The notes under the pieces are model-generated. The model was not told where the DNA came from and searched no databases. It worked only from the letters and a program-made list of their open reading frames with translations. Shown here in pieces: positions 6,661 to 12,311 of a stretch of 12,311 nt of DNA; position 1 is the first letter of the stretch; the number at the start of each line of letters is the position of its first letter. This stretch comes from Deltaproteobacteria bacterium (GTDB taxonomy: Bacteria; Desulfobacterota; Desulfobacteria; Desulfobacterales; Desulfatirhabdiaceae). The stretch is from positions 1 to 12,311 of the forward strand of contig JAPLJE010000257.1 in NCBI GenBank assembly GCA_026388755.1, written 5' to 3'. The position numbers and the translations under genes are program-made.

Positions 6661-7452
6661 ATGTATCCTCAACTGCCCAAATCCTATAAAAACGCCTATC
6701 CGTTCAGGATCAGCGCGCCTTCGTTTATCTATCCGGATGATTACATTCCCAATGTTCAAATGCTGGGACCCTGTCTGGATGAAATCGAGCTGCTGTGCTT
6801 TGAAAGTCATGAATCTTCCTTGCCGTCCCAAAAGACGATCCGGAAACTGGAATCATTAGCAAGGGAATTCAAATTTACGTATAATGTTCATCTCCCGACA
6901 GATATTGACCCTGGAAGTCCGGAACGCAAGGAGAAGAGCCGGTTTACTGAAACCCTTCTTCGCGTCATGGATCTCACCCTGCCTCTGGCACCCACAACTT
7001 ATACCCTTCATCTTCCCTTCAATCAAGCTCCGAGTGGAAGGATTTGTGACAGAGCCTGGCAGGACCGGATTTCAGAAAGTATCCGCAGGTTAATGGACGC
7101 AGGGGTAAAGGGGCCATCTCTTTCTGTTGAGACCCTCAATTACCCGCTGGAATGGATTGAACCGATTCTGCAGGAATACGACCTGAGGGTGTGTCTGGAT
7201 ATGGGGCATCTGATCGCTAATCATGAAAATATCGAAACCACATATCATCGATTTGCCGGACAAACAACGATGATTCATTTGCATGGCGTTAATAACGGAA
7301 AGGATCACCTGGCTCTGGATGTCTTTGATCAGAGCTGGCTTGACAAGATTTTCTCAATAGTTAAACGATTTACCGGAACGGTATCCATTGAGGTTTTTTC
7401 GTATACTCACCTTCTGGCTTCCCTTGCGGTACTGGAAAAGAATATGGGGTAA
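6661..7452 (+). CDS. cbiR: Cobamide-remodelling hydrolase CbiR-like TIM-barrel protein
   Basis: A 263-residue protein of the AP endonuclease 2 / xylose isomerase-like TIM-barrel superfamily. Likely metal ligands lie at strand ends: His77 in NVHLP, His117 in TLHLPF, Glu157 in SVETLN, Asp180 and His183 in CLDMGHL, His206/His208 in IHLHGV and Glu244 in SIEVFS. The N-terminal PFRISAPSFIYPDDYIPNV...VDEIEL-type opening resembles CbiR, the hydrolase described in Akkermansia muciniphila. As I recall, CbiR cleaves the nucleotide loop of cobamides to release cobinamide phosphate, so the lower ligand can be replaced. Position directly after cbiB strongly supports this. A GTG at 6550 in the same frame would overlap cbiB; I prefer the ATG at 6661 because homology-like sequence starts there, although no Shine-Dalgarno is evident. 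A generic sugar-phosphate isomerase/epimerase is the alternative. Confidence 0.72.
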   Translation: MYPQLPKSYKNAYPFRISAPSFIYPDDYIPNVQMLGPCLDEIELLCFESHESSLPSQKTIRKLESLAREFKFTYNVHLPTDIDPGSPERKEKSRFTETLLRVMDLTLPLAPTTYTLHLPFNQAPSGRICDRAWQDRISESIRRLMDAGVKGPSLSVETLNYPLEWIEPILQEYDLRVCLDMGHLIANHENIETTYHRFAGQTTMIHLHGVNNGKDHLALDVFDQSWLDKIFSIVKRFTGTVSIEVFSYTHLLASLAVLEKNMG

Positions 7453-7461
7453 AAGGCATTC

Positions 7462-8355
7462 ATGTCCAATCATTCAAAAGGACTGATGATGATCAGCATA
7501 ACGGCCGTTCTCTGGGGCATCTTGGCCATTGTGCTCAAATATGCACTTCAGCGGTTCAGCGGCAATACCATCATCTGGTTTCGGTTTACATTTTCATTTG
7601 TATTTCTGGCAGGGTATTATCTCGTTCACCGTCCGCAGTTTTTTGAAATTCTGATAAAGCCTCCGATTCTGGGGATCCTTGCCGGACTTGCCATGGCCGG
7701 TAACTATCTCGGTTTTACCAGCGGCGTAGCCCTGACCTCTCCCAGCAATGCCCAGATACTGATCCAGATCTCTCCGCTGCTGGTGGCGGTTGTGGGCGTT
7801 GTCTATTTCAAGGAACACCTCACCCTTCTTCAGAAGTCCGGCTTTGGCATTGCAGTCGCAGGTTTTATGCTGTTTTACTGGGATCAACTCCATCACCTGG
7901 TGATCTCTTCTCAGCAATACTCTCGCGGCAACGTCTGGATCATTTTTGCAGCCATCACCTGGGCATGTTTTGCAGTATTCCAGAAGCTCCTGGTCCGAAT
8001 CTGGACCCCTCAGCAGACCAATTTACTGATTTACCTGGTTGCAGCCATGGTCTTTTCCCCGCTGGCCACTTTTCATGAATTCAAGGGACTGGCCCTTTCG
8101 GACTGGCTAACCCTGATATTCCTGGGTGCCAATACCCTCATTGCCTATGGCACGCTGGGTGAAGCCCTCAAACTGCTTCCTGCCAACCAGGTCAGCGCCA
8201 TTATTGTCCTGAATCCTCTGATTACCCTGATTGTTGTCGGTGCTCTTTCGGTTCAGCAGCTTCCCTGGCTTTCATCTGAAAGCACCACCGCAATCGGTTA
8301 TGCCGGAGCGCTGCTCCTTCTGGCAGGCGTGGGGCTGGTCGTAAAAAAAGAGTAA
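7462..8355 (+). CDS. EamA/DMT-family permease
   Basis: A 297-residue, strongly hydrophobic protein with about ten membrane segments in two homologous halves, the layout of EamA-domain transporters of the drug/metabolite superfamily. Recognisable parts include the N-terminal TAVLWGILAIVLKYAL, the ALTSPSNAQILIQISPLLVAV stretch at the end of the first repeat, a charged break near residue 150, and the second repeat ending with SAIIVLNPLITLIV. Family members export or import amino acids, nucleosides, sugars or other small metabolites; the substrate cannot be read from sequence. It starts 9 bp after cbiR and probably shares its transcript, so a corrinoid-related compound such as alpha-ribazole or a lower-ligand base is possible, but this is inference. 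The start ATG has only a weak AAAGG upstream. It converges with ald, 13 bp away, with no hairpin between them. Confidence 0.85.
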   Translation: MSNHSKGLMMISITAVLWGILAIVLKYALQRFSGNTIIWFRFTFSFVFLAGYYLVHRPQFFEILIKPPILGILAGLAMAGNYLGFTSGVALTSPSNAQILIQISPLLVAVVGVVYFKEHLTLLQKSGFGIAVAGFMLFYWDQLHHLVISSQQYSRGNVWIIFAAITWACFAVFQKLLVRIWTPQQTNLLIYLVAAMVFSPLATFHEFKGLALSDWLTLIFLGANTLIAYGTLGEALKLLPANQVSAIIVLNPLITLIVVGALSVQQLPWLSSESTTAIGYAGALLLLAGVGLVVKKE

Positions 8356-8368
8356 CCAAACTCTCTGA

Positions 8369-9481
8369 TTAAATCAACGTGGCAATATCCACCAGCGGAA
8401 GTCCAAAGGCCTCTGCAACCCCGCCGTAGGTCACGTGCCCCTGAACGACGTTGGCGCCTGCCCTGATTTCGGGGTTGTCCTGCATGGCTTTTTTCCAGCC
8501 TTTTCTGGCAATTTCAAGGGCATACGGCAGCGTGGCATTGGTCAGGGCAAGGGTTGATGTTTTTGCCACGGCCCCCGGCATATTGGCTACACAGTAATGA
8601 ATCACATTGTCGATCACATACGTCGGATCGGTATGGGTCGTGGGCTTTGAGGTTTCAAAGCAGCCGCCCTGATCAATGGCCACATCCACCAGCACCGATC
8701 CTTTTTTCATGGTTTTCAGCATGTCCCGGGTTACCAGTCGAGGCGCCTTGGTTCCGGGGATCAGAACCGCGCCGATCACCACATCCGCTTCCCTTACCAG
8801 CTTTCGAATGGCGGCCGGGGTAGACATCAGCAAAAAGCAGTTGCTGGGCATGACATCGCTTAGATAACGCAGTCTGTCCAGACTGGTATCCAGAAGATAC
8901 ACCTTGGCACCCAGGCCGCAGGCCATTTTGGCGGCATTGGTTCCCACAATCCCGCCGCCGATCACCAGAACCGTTCCTGGATCAACACCGGGGACACCTC
9001 CCAGAAGAACGCCCTGGCCGCCCTGGGCCATCTCCAGATATTTGGCGCCTTCCTGAATCGCCATCCGGCCGGCAACCTCGCTCATGGGTGTCAACAGCGG
9101 AAGCGATCCGTCCACCTTTTGAATCGTTTCATATGCGATATTGACGGATTGGGAATGTATCAGTGCCCGGGTCAGTTCTTCCGCAGCAGCTAGATGCAGA
9201 TAAGTAAATACAATCTGGTCTTTGCGAATCAGTCCGTATTCTAAAGGCAATGGTTCTTTGACATGCATAACCATTTCAGACCGGCTGAATACTTCTGCAG
9301 CCGTTTCGATAATTTCCGCGCCTGCCCGAAAATATTCGACGTCATCAAACCCACTGTTCACACCAGCGTTCCTTTCCACCAACACAATCTGACCTTTTTG
9401 CTTCAGAACCTCAACCCCGGCCGGAGTCATGGAAACACGATTTTCAGATGATTTGATTTCTTTTAATATTCCTACAATCAT
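8369..9481 (-). CDS. ald: Alanine dehydrogenase
   Basis: A 370-residue cytoplasmic enzyme, the usual length of Ald. It catalyses NAD-dependent, reversible oxidative deamination of L-alanine to pyruvate and ammonia. The family's key residues fall at their standard positions: Arg15, Lys75 (MHVKEP), His96 (YLHLAAAE) and Asp270 (DVAIDQGG). The Rossmann NAD-binding loop GGGIVGTNAA spans 175-184, followed by an acidic Asp198 at the end of the second strand that favours NAD over NADP. The C-terminal VVQGHVTYGGVAEAFGLP block is also typical. The ATG at 9481 is chosen because AGGAGGT lies 7 nt upstream and because it matches the canonical MIVGILKEIK start. It lies 30 bp downstream of the LysM gene stop, so the two may be co-transcribed. 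The end converges with the permease gene. Confidence 0.96.
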   Translation of the reverse strand: MIVGILKEIKSSENRVSMTPAGVEVLKQKGQIVLVERNAGVNSGFDDVEYFRAGAEIIETAAEVFSRSEMVMHVKEPLPLEYGLIRKDQIVFTYLHLAAAEELTRALIHSQSVNIAYETIQKVDGSLPLLTPMSEVAGRMAIQEGAKYLEMAQGGQGVLLGGVPGVDPGTVLVIGGGIVGTNAAKMACGLGAKVYLLDTSLDRLRYLSDVMPSNCFLLMSTPAAIRKLVREADVVIGAVLIPGTKAPRLVTRDMLKTMKKGSVLVDVAIDQGGCFETSKPTTHTDPTYVIDNVIHYCVANMPGAVAKTSTLALTNATLPYALEIARKGWKKAMQDNPEIRAGANVVQGHVTYGGVAEAFGLPLVDIATLI

Positions 9482-9488
9482 CGGTGTT

Positions 9489-9495
9489 ACCTCCT
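9489..9495 (-). promoter_or_regulatory. Strong Shine-Dalgarno of ald
   Basis: AGGAGGT on the minus strand, 7 nt before the ATG at 9481, fixes the ald start against an upstream in-frame codon at 9511. Confidence 0.8.
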
Positions 9496-9511
9496 CTATT
9501 GGCCTTTGCAA

Positions 9512-10134
9512 TCACTTGCTGACCTTTAGTTTTTGCCCTGAACGAACCATTTCTGTTGGACCCATGTTGTTTAATCGCCGCAGCTCATCAACAGTCAGCC
9601 CATAGGTCTTGCCAATGCCATACAAGGTTTCTTTGGGCTTGACTTCATGATATTTTTCAGTTGATGACTTTTTCTCTGGTGTTTCAACAGGTTTGGCCGG
9701 GCTGACAGCCTCTGTTTTGGGAGCAGATGGCTGTTTTGGCGCTGGTTCTGGTTTGATCTGAGCAGTCGGCTGTTTCGGCGTTGAATCTGTTTTAAGCGGA
9801 GCGGGCTGTTTGTGAATGGTTTCAATTTCCCTATTCATCAAGTCCAGCCGTTGCGTTGTGGATGCCCCCAGTCTATCGATTCTTGCCGATACCTGATCCA
9901 GTTTGTCCTCCTGAAGGGCCAGTTGAGCGACTTTCTGATAAGTATAAATACTCCTGCACCAACAATGACCAACAGCAAGCCGCTGCTCTTGCTCAGGTTG
10001 GACATGAAACCCTCCATATTGCTTTTTTTCCAGGGGGAATAGGCATCTTCCGGATAATAATCTTCATCTGAACCCCGTTCAGCTTCAGTGCCTCTCTTGT
10101 CTCTGAATGTATCACGCGAATTTCTCTCTGACAT
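9512..10134 (-). pseudogene. Membrane-anchored LysM protein, frameshifted
   Basis: Two adjacent minus-strand frames make one logical protein of about 207 residues. The first starts at the ATG at 10134 behind GGAGGA and gives an acidic, charged N terminus, then a membrane segment (about residues 50-66). Near base 9937 it runs into a different frame and stops at 9838. The second frame, read from about 9937 with one base fewer than needed, continues as QKVAQLALQEDKLDQVSARI (coiled-coil-like), a Pro/Lys/Gln-rich linker with repeated PKQP, and a C-terminal LysM domain (YHEVKPKETLYGIGKTYGLT...SGQKLKVSK), which binds peptidoglycan-type glycans. An intact version would sit in the inner membrane with LysM in the periplasm. 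No slippery heptamer is evident, so a mutation or sequencing error is likelier than programmed shifting. The second frame lacks its own good start site. It lies upstream of ald. Confidence 0.8.
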
Positions 10135-10156
10135 GTTCTTCCTCCACCTTCGATAA

Positions 10157-10287
10157 GGATTGATGAACTCGTAAAAAGTCGCTTTTCGGCCGTTATTGTG
10201 ACCATAACATATTGAATTAATATTTTATAAAAAATCGAACGATGACTTTTTACTAGACCCTCAGGATTGACGAATTCATAAAAAATC
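10157..10287. repeat. Imperfect direct repeats in the spacer upstream of the LysM gene
   Basis: GGATTGATGAACTCGTAAAA... (10157-10180) recurs as GGATTGACGAATTCATAAAA... (10264-10287) with 20 of 24 bases identical and only transitions between them. The start-to-start distance is 107 bp. The intervening DNA is AT-rich. This looks like a remnant of a small dispersed repeat or miniature element in non-coding DNA; copies elsewhere in the genome cannot be checked here. Confidence 0.6.
10171..10253. repeat. 10-bp inverted repeat within the same spacer
   Basis: GTAAAAAGTC (10171-10180) is perfectly inverted as GACTTTTTAC (10244-10253), enclosing 63 nt. Together with the direct repeats this suggests a MITE-like or long-hairpin structure. 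The rest of the spacer (10254-10381) holds only a small dyad, CTCGG/CCGAG at 10343-10357, without a T-run. Confidence 0.55.
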
Positions 10288-10381
10288 ATCTGTTCGTTGC
10301 GGTTGATTCTTCATCATAATGACAGTTAGTTATAAGGGTGGTCTCGGCGGAACCGAGGGGGATACTTTTAATAATCTGTTT

Positions 10382-11515
10382 TTATGCATAAAAATGCTTG
10401 ATTCTGTCCACTACATATTCCTGTTGAGCCGCTGTCAGTTCCGGAAAAACGGGAAGAGCCAGAGTCTGCGCGGCTGCACGTTCAGCTTCCGGAAAATCCC
10501 TTTCCCTGTAATTCAAAAAAGAAAAACATTTCTGAAGATGCAGCGGTACCGGATAATACACTTCGGTCCCAATCTCCGATTCCAGTAAAAACTTCCGAAG
10601 TTCATCTCTTTTTTCGGCAACGCGAATGACATACTGATTGAACGTATGCCGGGTCTCTTTTTCAACGGGCAGCATCACCCGACCCTCCAGGCCGCACTGC
10701 AAAAACAGGCTGCGATAGGTCGCTGCATGATCCTGACGCATCTTTGTCCATTGATCCAGGTATTTCAGCTTGACTGATACGATGGCTGCCTGAAGCGCAT
10801 CCAACCTGAAATTGCCCCCGATCAGGCTGTGATAATATTTGGGGTGAGAACCATGATTCCTCAGCATGACCAGGGTGTCATGAAAGGCTTTGGACGGGGT
10901 GGTTACCATGCCGCCGTCTCCAAACGCGCCAAGATTTTTGGACGGAAAAAAGGAAAAACACCCGAAATCGCCCATTTCCCCCGCCCTTCTGTCCTTGTAT
11001 TCGGCACCAATGGCCTGAGCCGCATCCTCGATAACTCTCAAGTGGTTGTCTCGGGCGACTTCAAGGATCGGATCCATGTCCGCGCACTGCCCGTAAAGAT
11101 GCACCGGAATGATGGCTTTCAGACGCCCCTTTTCCGTGAGACTCATCCCTTCGATGGCGGCTGAAATGCCTTCAGGAGAGATGTTATAGGTTACCGGATC
11201 AATATCCACAAAACAGGGATGCGCTCCCACACGGGAAATGGAACCTGACGTTGCAAAAAAAGTATAAGGCGTTGTAATGACCGTATCGCCGGCAGCTATT
11301 CCGGATGCCATCAAGGCAATGATCAGTGCGTCGGTTCCTGAAGAAACTCCCAGGGCATAGGCAGCATGGCAGTACTGCGCCATTTGTTGCTCCAGAGCTT
11401 CAACATGTGGCCCCAGAATAAAATACTGGCTGTCATAGATTTCTTCTGTAACCCTTAGAATGTCCTGCTTGATAAGTTGATACTGACATTTTAAATCCAG
11501 AAGGGGAACTTTCAT
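10382..11515 (-). CDS. DegT/DnrJ/EryC1/StrS-family PLP aminotransferase
   Basis: A 377-residue enzyme of the sugar aminotransferase family, which uses PLP and usually glutamate to aminate keto-sugars attached to nucleotides, for surface polysaccharide or antibiotic sugars. The conserved N-terminal PLLDLK start and ILGPHVEALE, the GVSSGTDAL phosphate-binding loop (56-64), EDAAQAIGA with Asp164 and Gln167, and the PLP-binding Lys193 in FFPSKNLGAFGDGGMV are all present, followed by the NFRLDALQAA motif. The protein is full length. The exact sugar substrate is not determinable; the sequence style resembles enzymes acting on UDP-sugars of the WbpE/WlbC kind, but that is tentative. The start at 11515 has GAGGT a few bases upstream. 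It lies 32 bp after the manC-type gene and is likely in the same transcript, pointing to O-antigen, capsule or exopolysaccharide synthesis. Confidence 0.92.
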   Translation of the reverse strand: MKVPLLDLKCQYQLIKQDILRVTEEIYDSQYFILGPHVEALEQQMAQYCHAAYALGVSSGTDALIIALMASGIAAGDTVITTPYTFFATSGSISRVGAHPCFVDIDPVTYNISPEGISAAIEGMSLTEKGRLKAIIPVHLYGQCADMDPILEVARDNHLRVIEDAAQAIGAEYKDRRAGEMGDFGCFSFFPSKNLGAFGDGGMVTTPSKAFHDTLVMLRNHGSHPKYYHSLIGGNFRLDALQAAIVSVKLKYLDQWTKMRQDHAATYRSLFLQCGLEGRVMLPVEKETRHTFNQYVIRVAEKRDELRKFLLESEIGTEVYYPVPLHLQKCFSFLNYRERDFPEAERAAAQTLALPVFPELTAAQQEYVVDRIKHFYA

Positions 11516-11547
11516 TTAACCTCGCCTGAAATGGCCTACAAATTTTA

Positions 11548-12311
11548 TTATCTGACCATGATTTGAATCATGACCAGCGGATCAATATTGTCATTTTCAA
11601 TAACCGCTTGTTTTTCCGGCCCAAGATACAGGGATTCACCGGCCTGAAGAGCCAGAAACTCCGATCCAACCGTTGCACTGGCAAGTCCACCGACAATGAC
11701 CAGGGTTTTGGATTCCGATGGCTCTGCCTGAATAATCACCGTTGACCCCGGATATATGATCATTCGTCCGACCCGGTAATGGTCTTTGATTTCCAGAGAG
11801 GTCAAACTTCCCCATGGCTTGGACGCTGTGGTATGCTGCTGACACTCCCATCGCCCCTTTTCCTTGAGGGTGTTCACAATGGATTTGACATCGCGGCTGT
11901 TTTCAATATCCGAGACAAAAATCGAATCCGGGGTTTCCACAATCACCACATTGTTCAGGTGATTGGCGGCAATCAGCCGCTCATGACCCATAACAAAACA
12001 GTTATGCGTATCATTGCAGATGACATCGCCATGAAGAACATTCTGATTTTCATCCTTTGGCAAAAAATCATACAGCGATTTCCAGGATCCGATATCGCTC
12101 CAGCCAAAATCCGAAGGCAGAACGACGCCTTTAAGCGTTTTCTCCATAACCGCCACGTCAATGGAAATATTGGGAAGCAATTGATAGTCTTCCAGCGACA
12201 GGGTACCGGAAGCCGCTGCAAGGGTTTTTATTCGATAATAGAGATCCGGTTGAAATGTTTTGAATTCTTCCGCAATAACTGATGCTTTAAAAGCGAACAT
12301 GCCGCTGTTCC
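11548..12311 (-). CDS. manC: Mannose-1-phosphate guanylyltransferase, partial, with degenerate cupin domain
   Basis: The gene enters from the right edge, so its N-terminal nucleotide-binding region is missing; about 254 codons are visible. It starts within the NSGMFAF motif typical of ManC/AlgA/CpsB and continues through SIDVAVMEK and SDFGWSDIGSW, hallmark motifs of GDP-mannose pyrophosphorylase. The enzyme makes GDP-mannose from mannose-1-phosphate and GTP in the cytoplasm for surface glycans. A C-terminal cupin (mannose-6-phosphate isomerase-like) follows from KPWGSL. The usual metal-binding histidines are missing: where the family has an HH-R-EHW type motif this protein reads QAEPSESKT, and the usual H-LEN reads QAVIEN. 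It also ends at IQIMVR without the customary YLGEDDI tail. The transferase should work, but isomerase activity is doubtful. It lies directly upstream of the aminotransferase gene. Confidence 0.88.
   Translation of the reverse strand, partial: NSGMFAFKASVIAEEFKTFQPDLYYRIKTLAAASGTLSLEDYQLLPNISIDVAVMEKTLKGVVLPSDFGWSDIGSWKSLYDFLPKDENQNVLHGDVICNDTHNCFVMGHERLIAANHLNNVVIVETPDSIFVSDIENSRDVKSIVNTLKEKGRWECQQHTTASKPWGSLTSLEIKDHYRVGRMIIYPGSTVIIQAEPSESKTLVIVGGLASATVGSEFLALQAGESLYLGPEKQAVIENDNIDPLVMIQIMVR

Noticed and set aside
8356..8368. Bidirectional terminator between the permease and ald genes
   Set aside because: Only 13 bp, no dyad visible.
9595..9825. Alternative minus-strand frame inside the LysM gene
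   Set aside because: Gives a Gln/Arg/Ser-rich translation with no domain; it is a shadow of the Pro/Lys linker.
10343..10357. CTCGG/CCGAG hairpin as terminator of the aminotransferase gene
   Set aside because: Five-base stem, no downstream T-run in the minus-strand direction.
11779..12282. Plus-strand 167-codon frame opposite manC
   Set aside because: The opposite strand carries clear GDP-mannose pyrophosphorylase motifs; this frame has no recognisable domain or start signal.

Overview
The window looks like chromosomal DNA from a Gram-negative, probably anaerobic bacterium. My best guess is a sulfate-reducing-type Desulfobacterota. This rests on gene content (a corrinoid remodelling pair, a DUF4124 protein, a DUF4239 protein, a secreted papain-like protease) and not on a marker gene, so it is tentative. 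There are no rRNA or tRNA genes and no CRISPR array that I can see.

Left part (1-4011) looks accessory and is visibly AT-richer than the rest. It holds the last ~80 residues of a type I restriction HsdR subunit, a secreted DUF4124 protein with a charged coiled coil, the start of a degraded IS256-type transposase, a DUF4239 membrane protein with a run of 16 T inside its gene, and a large secreted C1A (papain-like) cysteine protease with lectin-like and C-terminal beta domains. Facing the protease is a gene for a chagasin-type inhibitor, the family that blocks C1A proteases. It lies 3 bp downstream of a gene for a membrane-anchored protein of unknown function.

Middle part (5639-8355, plus strand) is a short cluster. 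cbiB makes cobinamide phosphate. The next gene is a TIM-barrel protein that fits the cobamide-remodelling hydrolase CbiR, which would regenerate the same intermediate from scavenged cobamides. An EamA/DMT permease follows 9 bp later. Convergent to it on the minus strand are alanine dehydrogenase (ald) and, upstream of ald, a membrane-anchored LysM gene whose reading frame is broken by one base.

Right part (10135-12311) has a 247-bp repeat-bearing spacer, then a minus-strand polysaccharide cluster: a DegT/DnrJ-type PLP aminotransferase preceded by the 3' two thirds of a manC-type mannose-1-phosphate guanylyltransferase. Its fused cupin domain has lost the usual metal-binding histidines and the usual C-terminal tail.

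Most notable points: the protease/inhibitor neighbourhood, the poly-T tract, the cbiB-cbiR-permease cluster, the degenerate cupin of ManC, and the LysM frameshift.
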